64,000 nt of DNA from Leptolyngbya sp. O-77 (lineage in GTDB: Bacteria > Cyanobacteriota > Cyanobacteriia > Elainellales > Elainellaceae). Location: positions 781,001 through 845,000 of the forward strand of contig NZ_AP017367.1 of NCBI RefSeq assembly GCF_001548395.1, given 5' to 3'. The notes under the pieces are model-generated. The model worked only from the letters and a program-made list of their open reading frames with translations, was not told where the DNA came from and did no database searches. The position numbers and the translations under genes were made by a program. Of this stretch, positions 1 to 8,527 are shown in pieces (the stretch's first letter is position 1; each line of letters begins with the position of its first letter).

Positions 1-531
1 GCACTGCTGATCTTGGAAACCAACCGCCCCATCGACGAGCGCGATTTTTCGGTTCCTGGGGTCAAACTCAACGCCGAAGTTTCAAAGGAACTCTTGCAAA
101 CTATTTTTCAAACCTCAACGCTGCTCCATGATGGAGCCGTGCTGATTCGCGGATCGCGGCTGGCCGCAGCAGGCGTAATTTTGCCCCTGTCAGAACGCAG
201 CGCCTCTCGGCAACTGGGCACCCGCCATCGGGCAGCAATGGGAATCACTGAGCGAGTGGAGCAATGCCTCTGTATAGTGGTATCGGAAGAAACGGGTTCA
301 ATTTCTCTGGCAGAAGGCGGCATTTTGAACCGTCCCCTGACGAGCAGCAAGCTGCGAGAACTGCTCATTGCCCGGTTTTCTCAGTCGGTCGAGCGTGAAC
401 CCGTCGCCCCCCAGTTGCGGAGTTTGGGTCGCCAGTTTATCGATCGGCTCAAGCTCTTTTTGCCTCCTCCCTTTCGCATTTCCAAGTCGGCTTCTCGGAG
501 AAAAAATGACAGCAAAGCCAACCGTTCTTAG
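1..531 (+). CDS. cdaA: Diadenylate cyclase CdaA, C-terminal part (5' end outside window)
   Basis: Makes cyclic di-AMP from two ATP. The open frame runs from base 1 without a start, so only the last 176 residues are present; the N-terminal membrane helices usual for CdaA must lie upstream. The visible part is the DAC domain, with the DGA motif (LLHDGAVLI, about residues 41-49 of the visible frame) and the RHR motif (GTRHRAA, about 73-79), both needed for ATP binding and catalysis. The basic, hydrophilic tail follows the catalytic domain. The 3' end overlaps uppS by 26 bp in another frame, so the two are very probably co-transcribed and translationally coupled. Identification is secure from the two motifs and the uppS neighbour. 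Confidence 0.93.
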   Translation, partial: ALLILETNRPIDERDFSVPGVKLNAEVSKELLQTIFQTSTLLHDGAVLIRGSRLAAAGVILPLSERSASRQLGTRHRAAMGITERVEQCLCIVVSEETGSISLAEGGILNRPLTSSKLRELLIARFSQSVEREPVAPQLRSLGRQFIDRLKLFLPPPFRISKSASRRKNDSKANRS

Positions 532-1261
532 AGACCTGCCCGCAGATTTGCAGCAGGAGCGACTGCCCAAACACGTTGCTGTGATTATGGACGGCAACGG
601 TCGCTGGGCCAAACAGCGGGGCTTGCCGCGCATCATGGGTCATCGACGGGGCGTGGACACGCTCAAGGATCTGCTGCGCTGCTGCCGAGATTGGGGCATC
701 GAAGCTCTCACTGCCTACGCCTTTTCGACAGAAAACTGGGGTCGTCCACTGGAAGAGGTGGACTTTTTAATGACTTTGTTTGAGCGGGTGCTGCGTCAGG
801 AACTCCGCGAAATGATGGAGGAGCAGGTGCGGATTCGGTTTGTGGGGGATCTGTCGCGGCTGCCTGCGTCGCTGCGGGCCGAAATCGAGCGGTCGATGGC
901 AGAAACCAGCCAAAATCAAGGCATTCAGTTTTCTGTGGCCACGAACTATGGCGGGCGGCAGGAGATTGTGCAGGCTTGTCGGGCGATCGCCACTCAGGTC
1001 GAGCAGGGCAAACTGCACTCCGAAGACATTGACGAGGCGCTGTTTTCTCAGCATTTATATACCCAGGGCACGGTCGATCCAGATTTGCTGATCCGCACCA
1101 GCGGCGAAATGCGGATTAGTAACTTCTTGCTGTGGCAGATGGCCTACACCGAGATTTATATTACCGATACGCTGTGGCCCGACTTTGACCGGGCAGAGTT
1201 TCACCGGGCGCTGGTGGACTATCAGCAGCGCGATCGCCGCTTTGGTCGTCTCTCTTCGTAA
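506..1261 (+). CDS. uppS: Isoprenyl transferase (undecaprenyl diphosphate synthase)
   Basis: Condenses isopentenyl diphosphate onto farnesyl diphosphate to make the C55 lipid carrier for peptidoglycan and polysaccharide export. The protein has 251 residues, normal for the family. The catalytic Asp lies in MDGNGRWA (about residue 29), followed by FSTENW and the C-terminal RTSGE-RISNFLLWQ signature. The frame is open further upstream, but ATG 506 is preferred because a GGAG lies just in front and homologues start shortly before the MDGNGRW block. It sits inside the end of cdaA (26-bp overlap), an arrangement that couples c-di-AMP synthesis to cell-wall lipid supply. Confidence 0.95.
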   Translation: MTAKPTVLRDLPADLQQERLPKHVAVIMDGNGRWAKQRGLPRIMGHRRGVDTLKDLLRCCRDWGIEALTAYAFSTENWGRPLEEVDFLMTLFERVLRQELREMMEEQVRIRFVGDLSRLPASLRAEIERSMAETSQNQGIQFSVATNYGGRQEIVQACRAIATQVEQGKLHSEDIDEALFSQHLYTQGTVDPDLLIRTSGEMRISNFLLWQMAYTEIYITDTLWPDFDRAEFHRALVDYQQRDRRFGRLSS

Positions 1262-1389
1262 ACCTACAATACGCATAGTATGCTTTAGCTGCTTAGTTTT
1301 CGATCGGTTGCTGAGTTCACCTGTCCTACTGGCTTCAATCGCGCACTCACTGATGAGACAAATGGCTAACCAAATGCCCACCAGCTCTA

Positions 1390-1415
1390 TATCAGGGCAA
1401 TTTATCAGGGCAATT
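1390..1415. repeat. Exact 13-bp tandem duplication
   Basis: TATCAGGGCAATT occurs twice back to back in the spacer between uppS and the DUF218 gene. It is one of many such short duplications in this window. Confidence 0.9.
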
Positions 1416-1454
1416 TGTCTGGATCTGCAATGCCGTAATTTTCTGGAGTGAACC

Positions 1455-2267
1455 ATGTCAAACCTGCGCGGAATCCTTGGACGATTTTGGACAAATCTGA
1501 ACTGGGAACTGGTGGATTTACTCACCAATCCAGCGAAAGTCACGCTCTTATTCGTCTTCTTGCTGGCGTTGCTGTGGGTCGTTCCCAAACTCATGCCCGG
1601 TTCAAAAAACTGGATTCGGCAGCGAAAATCTCTAAAGCGCCTGCTGATGGGCGCGTTGGTGCTGTATTGGCTGATGGTTTCGCCGCTGGGTGCCGCTGCG
1701 CTCACCTATCCACTAGTGACTGCCCTGCCATCGGATTCGGGGCAAACCGCCGATGCCATTGTGGTGTTGACGCGCAACCACCGAGATGAAGGACGACGCT
1801 ATGAGACAGCCGTGGAACTCTACAAGCAAGGGCGATCGCCCCGGATTTTTGTAACGATGGAGCACAACATGGAGCAGATCGCGGAACTGCTTGAGCAACA
1901 AAACATTCCGCTATCGGTTCTAGCAGCGACACGGTGTGCCCGTACCACCAAGGATGAAGCCGAGTCAACGGCGACCATTTTGGGGCCCCAAGGCGTGGAG
2001 ACGATTATCTTGATCACCGATCCGGCTCATCTGAAGCGGGCAACGTTGACCTTTGAGGGCTATGGCTTCTCGGTCATTCCCCATGCTGAAACTGCGACAA
2101 TTCCGTCTGCACGGCGATCGCTCTTGGCGCTGCGAGAATATCCTGCCCTGGTCAGCTACCTGTTGCTGGGACGGTTTCACCCAGATTCGCCCGATGCGCT
2201 GAAAAATCCGCCCGCTGAACTGCTGGAAAAAGTCCGGGAACGGAGATGCGCGATCGCCCCAAACTAA
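1455..2267 (+). CDS. YdcF/DUF218-family membrane protein
   Basis: A 270-residue protein with two N-terminal hydrophobic segments (about residues 28-47 and 63-85), then a DUF218 domain. Family landmarks are ADAIVVLT at about residue 98, the ETAVELYKQG helix, an acidic ARTTKDEAEST segment and IILITDPAHLKRA, which matches the conserved strand-loop preceding the active-site region of YdcF/SanA/ElyC proteins. Members of this family act at the cell envelope, including ElyC in lipid-carrier metabolism, but the biochemical function is unsettled. It follows uppS by about 190 bp on the same strand and may belong to the same envelope-related cluster. A second, shorter DUF218 protein lies at 23558-24145. 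Confidence 0.8.
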   Translation: MSNLRGILGRFWTNLNWELVDLLTNPAKVTLLFVFLLALLWVVPKLMPGSKNWIRQRKSLKRLLMGALVLYWLMVSPLGAAALTYPLVTALPSDSGQTADAIVVLTRNHRDEGRRYETAVELYKQGRSPRIFVTMEHNMEQIAELLEQQNIPLSVLAATRCARTTKDEAESTATILGPQGVETIILITDPAHLKRATLTFEGYGFSVIPHAETATIPSARRSLLALREYPALVSYLLLGRFHPDSPDALKNPPAELLEKVRERRCAIAPN

Positions 2268-2460
2268 GCCAGCCATTGCACCAGCAGACTAAAGTTTTCG
2301 CCTTGCGCCGCTTAGAGCGCTGATTAACTGATTAATTAGAGCGCTGATCAATCAGAACACCAATCAACGCGATGGGTTTGCAGAAATCCGTCGCGTTTCC
2401 GTTTGCGTCGCCTTCAGCATCCTGCCTGCATTACCGCCCAACGCATCACAGCCTAATGCA

Positions 2461-2733
2461 TCACGGCCCGACAAAAATTGCCTCATCCAGATCTCGACGG
2501 CTCAAAGAGTATTTGAACGATCGCATCAGATCCTGTCCGTTTTCGCCCGCACCAATGTAGCGAACGGCAATGGAGTCTACATCCATCACAATTTCTGCTT
2601 CCCACTGAGGCTTTTGTACATACCAGCAATGTAAATTGTCGCGATCTTGCTGGCAGCCCTGGGAAATGAGCCACTGCTCAATTTCGGGTAGCGGATGATT
2701 GTAGAGCGGCGTATCGGCAGGGGGGAGGGACAT
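2461..2733 (-). CDS. DUF3143 family protein
   Basis: A small soluble protein of 90 residues with the DUF3143 pattern: an N-terminal TPLYNHPLPEIEQWL segment, a Trp-containing middle (LHCWYV), the EAEIVMDVDSIAVRY strand pair and an SFKYSLSRRDLDEAIF tail. A longer frame exists, but the ATG at 2733 fits the family start. Function is unknown; the family is almost restricted to cyanobacteria. It lies 73 bp downstream of a J-domain gene on the same strand, a recurring cyanobacterial pairing that suggests a shared role in protein handling (inference). Confidence 0.75.
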   Translation of the reverse strand: MSLPPADTPLYNHPLPEIEQWLISQGCQQDRDNLHCWYVQKPQWEAEIVMDVDSIAVRYIGAGENGQDLMRSFKYSLSRRDLDEAIFVGP

Positions 2734-2806
2734 AAGGGGGTGTGAGGTGTGGGGGATGAGAAACGAAAGGGACAAAGGGGATAAAAAGGCGAGAGAAATG
2801 CCTGCG

Positions 2807-3406
2807 TCAATCTATCAGGGCATCACTCGTGACTTCTGGGTCAAAGTCCACTGGTTCATCATGAGAGACTTCGGGGGGAGAGACCGCAGGGTGGGCTGTG
2901 GCCTGGTGAATAATTTCGACCAGGCGCTCAGACTTGAGGCTGGCGATGGTAAGCTCGCCCCGCGAAACGCCCACCGCTAGCACCAGCAGCAGGCAGGCGA
3001 CAAAGGTAACTCCTAGGATGAACAGGGCAAATAGCTCACCCGCAGACAGGGGGCGATCGCTCGGATCAAGATAAGCGCTTGATCGATAGCGGCGGGCTTC
3101 GGAAACGGGACGGTTGAAATTTGCCGGGGTCTGGATGACCGAAACGCGGGAATAGCCGTTTTTCAAGTCATAGGCGGCGCGGCGCTCTGGGCTGCTCAGC
3201 GTGGCGTAGGCCTCGTTGAGAGCGTGAAACTTGGCCGTAGCCACGTCGGGCGGCAGTTCTGTCGTGTCTGGGTGGTAGAGCTTGCTCAAGTCTCGATAGG
3301 CGCGACGAATCTCTTGCACCGATGCCGTATGGCGCAGTCCCAAAACAGTGTAGTAGCTGGCGGATGGTGGCGTGGGATAGGTCGCATCGGGTGATTGCCC
3401 TGGCAC
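2807..3406 (-). CDS. J-domain protein with C-terminal membrane segment
   Basis: A 199-residue DnaJ-like protein. Residues about 18-80 form a J domain with the HPD tripeptide at 45-47 and the helix IV region (AYATLSSPERRAAYD), so it should stimulate an Hsp70 ATPase. There is no Gly/Phe region, zinc finger or substrate-binding domain. A single hydrophobic helix at about 126-148 anchors it to a membrane, and an acidic tail follows. It is probably a specialised DnaJ-III-type co-chaperone recruiting DnaK to a membrane site. It is expressed upstream of the DUF3143 gene. Confidence 0.85.
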   Translation of the reverse strand: MPGQSPDATYPTPPSASYYTVLGLRHTASVQEIRRAYRDLSKLYHPDTTELPPDVATAKFHALNEAYATLSSPERRAAYDLKNGYSRVSVIQTPANFNRPVSEARRYRSSAYLDPSDRPLSAGELFALFILGVTFVACLLLVLAVGVSRGELTIASLKSERLVEIIHQATAHPAVSPPEVSHDEPVDFDPEVTSDALID

Positions 3407-3464
3407 TGTAAATCCTCCGGTTTTGGAGCAGCCCCTAGTTTTAGCTGAATATTTTTAACTAATT

Positions 3465-4607
3465 TTAACCAGATGTCTGGGCGATCGTGCCAGGGGAACG
3501 CTTTTGAAGCAGGTCACGGAACCACTGCTCCGTGCGATCGCCCATCGCCTGCATCGAGTAGTGGGCTTCGGCGCGGCGACGACAGGCCGCCCGATCGATT
3601 TGCCCCAGCTTGCCCACAGCCGCCACCAGTTCAGCAACCTGATCCGGCTCCACCAGCCAGCCCGTTTCCCCATCGGTGACAATCTCCGACGGCCCGCCCC
3701 GGCGGTAAGCAATGACGGGCACGCCGCAGGCCAGCGCTTCTACCGCCACATTGCCAAACGCTTCGACCCATTTGGGAGTCATGACCAGCGCCCGACAGCG
3801 GCCCAAGTCTTGCTGCAATTCTTCGGTTGAAAGAAATCCCCGGTACTCGACCGGCGCATCAGGATAGCGCTGCTGGATTTGCTGCCAGTAGGCGGGATCG
3901 GGCATTGCCCCCCACACGGAGAGCGGAATCTGGGTTTGTGCGGCGAGGGCGATCGCATCCTCCAATCCCTTTTCGGGAGCCAGCCGCCCCACCCAGCCCA
4001 GCCGATGGTCTGGCTCCGCGCAAAACACATAGCGCGACAAATCCAGCCCATTGCCCAGCACGCGAAACCAGCTTGATTCTGGGAAAGTCGCCGCCTGAGC
4101 ATAGCTGTGGGCAGCCAGAGTGCCCGGAAAGGTGCGGGCAACCTGCTGAATGGCAACATCCATCGCCGCCGACAGCGATCCCATGCTGATCAAATGCGCC
4201 ACGGGCCGCTGAAAAAAAGGCGTGAGATACAGCGGTAGCCAGTCGTAGGCAAAGTTTACCAGCAAATCGAAGTCATACTGCACTTGGCGGGCATAGTCCC
4301 ACATATTGCCCAGCACAGACTCCGGCGGCAGGGTAATCGGATCGGTGTAGTGCTGGGTTTGGGCACTGGTTTGCAGCTTGCCAGGAATCTGGGCGATCGC
4401 CATTGATGCAGCATCACCCAACTCCGGCAGATGGGAACCCTGCGGCGCGACGATTTGCACCCGGTGGCCCCGCCGGGTCATCTCCATCGCCAGGTTGTAC
4501 AGCGTCAATTCCACGCCGCCACCTAGCCCCGTGCCCAGCGGTGCAACTGGGGTGGAAAGAAACAGCAGCCGCAGAGCGGAACAGTCGGAAAGGATTTGGG
4601 AGGTCAT
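3465..4607 (-). CDS. Glycosyltransferase family 4
   Basis: A 380-residue GT-B fold retaining glycosyltransferase. The N-terminal domain starts with LLFLSTPVAPLGTGLGGGVE, the glycine loop of GT4 enzymes. The C-terminal nucleotide-sugar domain shows GWVGRLAPEKGLEDA (about residue 205) and WVEAFGNVAVEALACGVPVIA (about 280-300), which contains the EX7E motif, followed by GGPSEIVTDGETGWLVEP. Donor and acceptor cannot be told from sequence. Its start codon overlaps the ribF stop (ATGA overlap, 4 bp), so translation is coupled to ribF even though the pathways are unrelated. Confidence 0.88.
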   Translation of the reverse strand: MTSQILSDCSALRLLFLSTPVAPLGTGLGGGVELTLYNLAMEMTRRGHRVQIVAPQGSHLPELGDAASMAIAQIPGKLQTSAQTQHYTDPITLPPESVLGNMWDYARQVQYDFDLLVNFAYDWLPLYLTPFFQRPVAHLISMGSLSAAMDVAIQQVARTFPGTLAAHSYAQAATFPESSWFRVLGNGLDLSRYVFCAEPDHRLGWVGRLAPEKGLEDAIALAAQTQIPLSVWGAMPDPAYWQQIQQRYPDAPVEYRGFLSTEELQQDLGRCRALVMTPKWVEAFGNVAVEALACGVPVIAYRRGGPSEIVTDGETGWLVEPDQVAELVAAVGKLGQIDRAACRRRAEAHYSMQAMGDRTEQWFRDLLQKRSPGTIAQTSG

Positions 4608-5611
4608 GGGGACGTGGTGAGGAGCGATCGCGCTTGGTCGCAGTCTTGCTGAATTTGCGCCTTCAGTGCGTCGAGCGAGTCAAACTTTTGTTCAGGGCGA
4701 ATAAACGCCTCCAGGCTGACGATCAGCGTTTTGCCATACAGATCGCCCGCCCAGTCCAGCAGGTGAACTTCTACCCGGCGCTGGGAGCCGTCCACAGTCG
4801 GACGATAGCCCAGGTTCATCACGCCGAGTAGGGTTGGTTCTGCCGTTGTGCCTGGGGAATGGGGCACGGCATCTGGCGCGGCAGGGTTATGGAGGCACAC
4901 CCGCACGGCATACACACCCAGCCGGGGCAAAAACTTTGCTTCGGGCAGGCGCAGATTTGCAGTGGGAAAGCCGAGCGATCGCCCCAACTGCTGCCCCTTC
5001 ACCACTTCGCCAATGAGCGTGTAGGGTCGCCCCAGCAGCCGCGCCGCGGGCCGCACAAGTCCTTGCTGCAAATAGTCGCGGATGGTGGAACTGCTGACCC
5101 GCTCGCCGTCCAGCGTATACATGGGCACGATGTGAACGGGAATGTCGTACCGAGCGGCGATCGCCCGCAAATCTTCCGCTGTACCCGCCCGCTTGTGCCC
5201 AAAGCAAAAATTCTCGCCCACGCTAATTTCCTGCGCCGCCAGCGATCGCACCAAAATCTGATCGACAAATGCCTTGGGCGACAGACACGACAGGGCATGG
5301 TCAAACGGCAACCGCACCAGTTGCTCCACACCAAGCTGCTTGAGCTGCGCGGCCTTTTCCTCTAGCGGAGTCAGCAAATCGCGGCGCTTGCCCGTAAAAA
5401 ACTCGCGGGGATGGGGGTGGAACGTTACAACAGTAGGCACAACCACACCTTCACCCGCATGGGATTCGGCCGCGTGAATTGTCTGAAACTGCTGTGCGGA
5501 CAGCCAAATGGGTTCAATCACAGCTTGATGTCCTGGGTGAACGCCGTCAAAGTTTCCCAGGGCAACGACTGTCGGTTTTTTTACCGTCTCTAGGCAGGAA
5601 GTAATCCACAC
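4604..5611 (-). CDS. ribF: Bifunctional riboflavin kinase / FAD synthetase
   Basis: Converts riboflavin to FMN and then FAD. Of 335 residues, the N-terminal half is the nucleotidyltransferase, with GNFDGVHPGHQAV (about 18-30) and the SSSTIRDYL motif near residue 170. The C-terminal half is the flavokinase, with GEVVKGQQLGRSLGFPTANL (PTAN motif), NLGYRPTV and EVHLLDWAGDLYGK, whose Glu is the kinase base. Length and order are typical of bacterial RibF. No FMN riboswitch was recognised upstream. It is the first gene of a pair with the GT4 gene. Confidence 0.95.
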   Translation of the reverse strand: MWITSCLETVKKPTVVALGNFDGVHPGHQAVIEPIWLSAQQFQTIHAAESHAGEGVVVPTVVTFHPHPREFFTGKRRDLLTPLEEKAAQLKQLGVEQLVRLPFDHALSCLSPKAFVDQILVRSLAAQEISVGENFCFGHKRAGTAEDLRAIAARYDIPVHIVPMYTLDGERVSSSTIRDYLQQGLVRPAARLLGRPYTLIGEVVKGQQLGRSLGFPTANLRLPEAKFLPRLGVYAVRVCLHNPAAPDAVPHSPGTTAEPTLLGVMNLGYRPTVDGSQRRVEVHLLDWAGDLYGKTLIVSLEAFIRPEQKFDSLDALKAQIQQDCDQARSLLTTSP

Positions 5612-5705
5612 GCTTTACATTCTGACACAGAGCGGCTAAAGCCGAAGTGGAACCCGAACTGTGTCTGCTGGCAAGCGTCATATTTCAATCGCATCAATCG
5701 CAAAC

Positions 5706-6614
5706 TCAGGCAGAAACACTGGCTTGTGAAGCGGCGGGTTTGCCGTCCATAGCTTCTGCCGCTTCCGCCAGCACATCAATTTCTAGTCCCTCATAGGCAA
5801 CAATGCTGTTGGGAAATTGCCTGCGAGTGTCTTCTTGGACGCGATCCATGAAGTCGTCGCTGTGCAGCGGGTCATGGTGGAAGATCACGACTTTCTTGAC
5901 GTTCGCTGCCTTCGCCACTTTTACCGCTTCCTGCCAAGTCGAGTGTCCCCAGCCAACCTTGCTAGATTTCTCAGAGTAATATTCTTCGTCGGTGTAGGTG
6001 GCATCGTAGATCATGACATCCGCGTTGCGACAGAGCCAGAGAACGTTTTCATCCAGCCGATCGGGAAAATGCTCGGTGTCAGTGATATAGGCAACCGCGC
6101 GATCGCCCCAGTTAACGCGATAGCCCACCGACTCGCCCGGATGGTTCAGCAGGGCGTTTTCTACCAGCACGTCCCCCACCTGCACCGACTGGCCAATCTC
6201 TAGGTCGCAGAAGTTCATATCTGCCCCCATGATTTGCAGCGGCACGGGGAAGTTGGGATGCAGCATCTGGTCATTCAGCCGCTGCTCGATGGTGGAGCCG
6301 TTGGGGGCGATCGCCCCATAAATATTGAATTTGTTGCCCTTGACAAAGGCTGGCACAAAAAACGGAAAGCCCTGGATATGATCCCAGTGGGAATGGGTAA
6401 AGAACATATTGATCCGCAGCGGCATCTCTCGCAGCAAAGACTGCCCCAGCACTCGCAGCCCCGTACCGCCATCAAAAATCAGCCGCTCTCCAGCGACGCG
6501 CATTTCCACACAGGAGGTATTCCCCCCATAGCGCACCGTCTCTGCGCCAGGACAGGCAATACTGCCCCTCACACCCCAGAAATGAATCGTAAACTGGTTT
6601 TTCACGCTAGACAT
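5706..6614 (-). CDS. MBL-fold metallo-hydrolase
   Basis: A 302-residue metallo-beta-lactamase-fold enzyme. The metal site is intact: THSHWDH (HxHxDH, about residues 93-99), a later His in NHPGES, the Asp in YITDTEH and the terminal FHHDPLH. The start VRGSIACPG...YGGNTSCVE is typical of a widespread bacterial group related to phosphodiesterase/RNase Z-like hydrolases and often annotated only as a beta-lactamase-domain protein. The substrate is unknown; a phosphodiester is plausible. It stands alone, with 766 bp of non-coding DNA upstream. Confidence 0.85.
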   Translation of the reverse strand: MSSVKNQFTIHFWGVRGSIACPGAETVRYGGNTSCVEMRVAGERLIFDGGTGLRVLGQSLLREMPLRINMFFTHSHWDHIQGFPFFVPAFVKGNKFNIYGAIAPNGSTIEQRLNDQMLHPNFPVPLQIMGADMNFCDLEIGQSVQVGDVLVENALLNHPGESVGYRVNWGDRAVAYITDTEHFPDRLDENVLWLCRNADVMIYDATYTDEEYYSEKSSKVGWGHSTWQEAVKVAKAANVKKVVIFHHDPLHSDDFMDRVQEDTRRQFPNSIVAYEGLEIDVLAEAAEAMDGKPAASQASVSA

Positions 6615-7380
6615 TTGTGGTTCTTACTGGACTGACATTGGCCCTGCTACACAAGACCTTCTCGTTGCGTGCGCTATCACCTATGAATGCTTCGGCTCTT
6701 GAGGGTTGGTAGTTTCTAGTTGTTCGGCATTTTGAGAATGCAGGTTCCAACAATATCAGTAGTATTAGCATCAGTAGTATCGGCAGTCTCGGCAATATCT
6801 GGCAAATATCTGGTAATACTCCTGTGCCACCTACGCCAAAGTCCCCAAAGAACAATTCACCCTGTTTGCACCGTACCCCTTTTGCACCTTGAGCTATCTG
6901 GCGGTAGAACCTGGCTCAACATACCACTCACCAATCTATGCCCCATTGTAAAGGGGGAAAGACCGTCCGGCTGCATCCTTGATCCTAGAGTTCCCTCTTC
7001 ATCATGACATTGCTCTAATTTCACAAGAAATTTTGTTTGCTGCAAATTCATAGAACCAAATTCACAAAAAACTTTCAGCGTCGGTGCAGCACTGGGTTTT
7101 GCCCGCGAGGGTGGAAATTTGCGACTGGCTCGTTCATCATGCTTCATTCAGTTGAAGCTGACATCCGCAATTCATAGAAAAAATTCAGATTCTGCGACCT
7201 TCTGAACTTTGTTTGAAATTTGATTGAAATTTGTCAAGAAACGAGTGCTGTTCTTTGGCTAACCGATTATCCACCTCGATCCCATACTGCATTTGCTGCA
7301 TTTGCCCCCATCTCTGCCAAACTGGCCGAGTAACTGCTGGCCAAGCGACTGTAGCCTGGCTCACGGCTGAGCTTGACTCC
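6615..7380. other. 766-bp spacer without convincing gene
   Basis: It lies between the start of the MBL hydrolase gene and the end of surE. Short frames exist on both strands but lack family features. The DNA holds small direct repeats (ATCAGTAGTA twice near 6770, TATCTGG twice near 6800, TTGAAATTTG twice near 7217) and AT-rich segments. It must contain the promoter of the hydrolase gene; nothing else is identified. Confidence 0.6.
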
Positions 7381-8220
7381 TTATTCAACCGATAACGTCC
7401 AATCCCGGAGATGATGCAAACCGTGGGCACAGGAAAGGTTATATTGCAGCGGCGTAATGGTGATGTAGTGCTGGCGAATGGCCTGGACATCGGTCATCAT
7501 TTGATTCAGCCATGTTCCGCTGGCTTCGCCGAGCCGGGTTTGCGAAGTCACTACCAGTTCCAGATCTGGCTGCGGCACGTCTTCCAGCAGCTCGCCCGCC
7601 AGCCAATAGTAGGTTTTGCCCCTGGGGTCAATTCGTTTTTCAAACTGGTCAATGTAGCGCCGGAGTCCCTGTCGAGTCACGGCTACGCCCGCAATTTTTT
7701 CGACAGGCACAGCGGGCACGTTGACATTCAGCAGCATTGGCTGGGGCAGCGGGTTGGCGCTCAAGTAAGCAACGAGCCGCTGGGCAAAGTTGGCAGCAGG
7801 CTGAAAATCTTTTGAGGAGAAGCTGGTGAGACTGAAGGCAATGCCAGTCACACCTTCAATAACACCTTCCATCGCCGCCGAAACCGTCCCCGAATACAAC
7901 ACATCTGTACCCAGATTGGAGCCGTGGTTGATGCCCGACAGCACCATGTCGGGGGGATTGTTGAGGAGCGCTCCCAGCGCCAGCTTTACGCAGTCAGACG
8001 GGGTGCCCGAACAGGCCCAGGCCGTGACGCTGGGCTGGAAAACGCCTTCGACTTGCTCTGCCCGAATCGGTTTGTGGAGGGTTAGCCCATGCCCAGTGGC
8101 CGACCGCTCTCGGTCGGGGCAGACGACGGTGATTTGATGCCCTGCTTGGGCAAGGGTGTTTGCCAGGGTGCGAATTCCTAAAGAAAAAATTCCGTCATCG
8201 TTGCTGATTAAGAGGTGCAT
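7381..8220 (-). CDS. surE: 5'/3'-nucleotidase SurE
   Basis: A metal-dependent nucleoside monophosphatase and exopolyphosphatase of the stationary-phase survival family. The 279-residue protein opens with LISNDDG, whose two Asp bind the metal. It has the conserved Ser in a GTPSDC block (about 72-77) and the Asn of the SGINHGSNLG motif (about 95-104). The C-terminal extension (about 30 residues after the ITPLQYN signature) is longer than in E. coli SurE but occurs in cyanobacteria. It stands alone on the minus strand, facing pheS in a divergent arrangement. Confidence 0.95.
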   Translation of the reverse strand: MHLLISNDDGIFSLGIRTLANTLAQAGHQITVVCPDRERSATGHGLTLHKPIRAEQVEGVFQPSVTAWACSGTPSDCVKLALGALLNNPPDMVLSGINHGSNLGTDVLYSGTVSAAMEGVIEGVTGIAFSLTSFSSKDFQPAANFAQRLVAYLSANPLPQPMLLNVNVPAVPVEKIAGVAVTRQGLRRYIDQFEKRIDPRGKTYYWLAGELLEDVPQPDLELVVTSQTRLGEASGTWLNQMMTDVQAIRQHYITITPLQYNLSCAHGLHHLRDWTLSVE

Positions 8221-8527
8221 AGTGGTTTGATTGAGGGTAGACCCATTCAGAATTATGAAAGCGATTGGCTGGCTTATCCATTACTATTCTTCCTCTGCTA
8301 TTCTCCGCTTTCGCCATGCTTCTATCGTGGAGAGCAATTGTAAGGGATGAAGCTCGGTAAACTATCGGTAAACTAGGGTAAGAGGGATTTAGCGTCGTGC
8401 TGAGTATGGCTCTTGAAGACTCTCGCGAAGAGATTGTTCTTCTGGATTGTTTCAGACGACTTTTCCCCGATCCTTTGTTAGATATCTTTTCCAGACAACC
8501 CGCCAGATAATCCGCCAGACAACCTGT
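8221..8527. other. Divergent surE-pheS spacer with 12-bp triplicate repeat
   Basis: This 307-bp spacer must carry promoters for both genes. Its end is made of three near-identical 12-mers (CCAGACAACCCG type) at 8491-8526, directly in front of the pheS ATG. The usual ribosome-binding position is therefore repeat DNA, with no recognisable Shine-Dalgarno sequence. Confidence 0.7.

Noticed and set aside
6857..7147. A 96-codon minus-strand frame in the 766-bp spacer
   Set aside because: Composition is not protein-like and there is no ribosome site or homology; probably chance.
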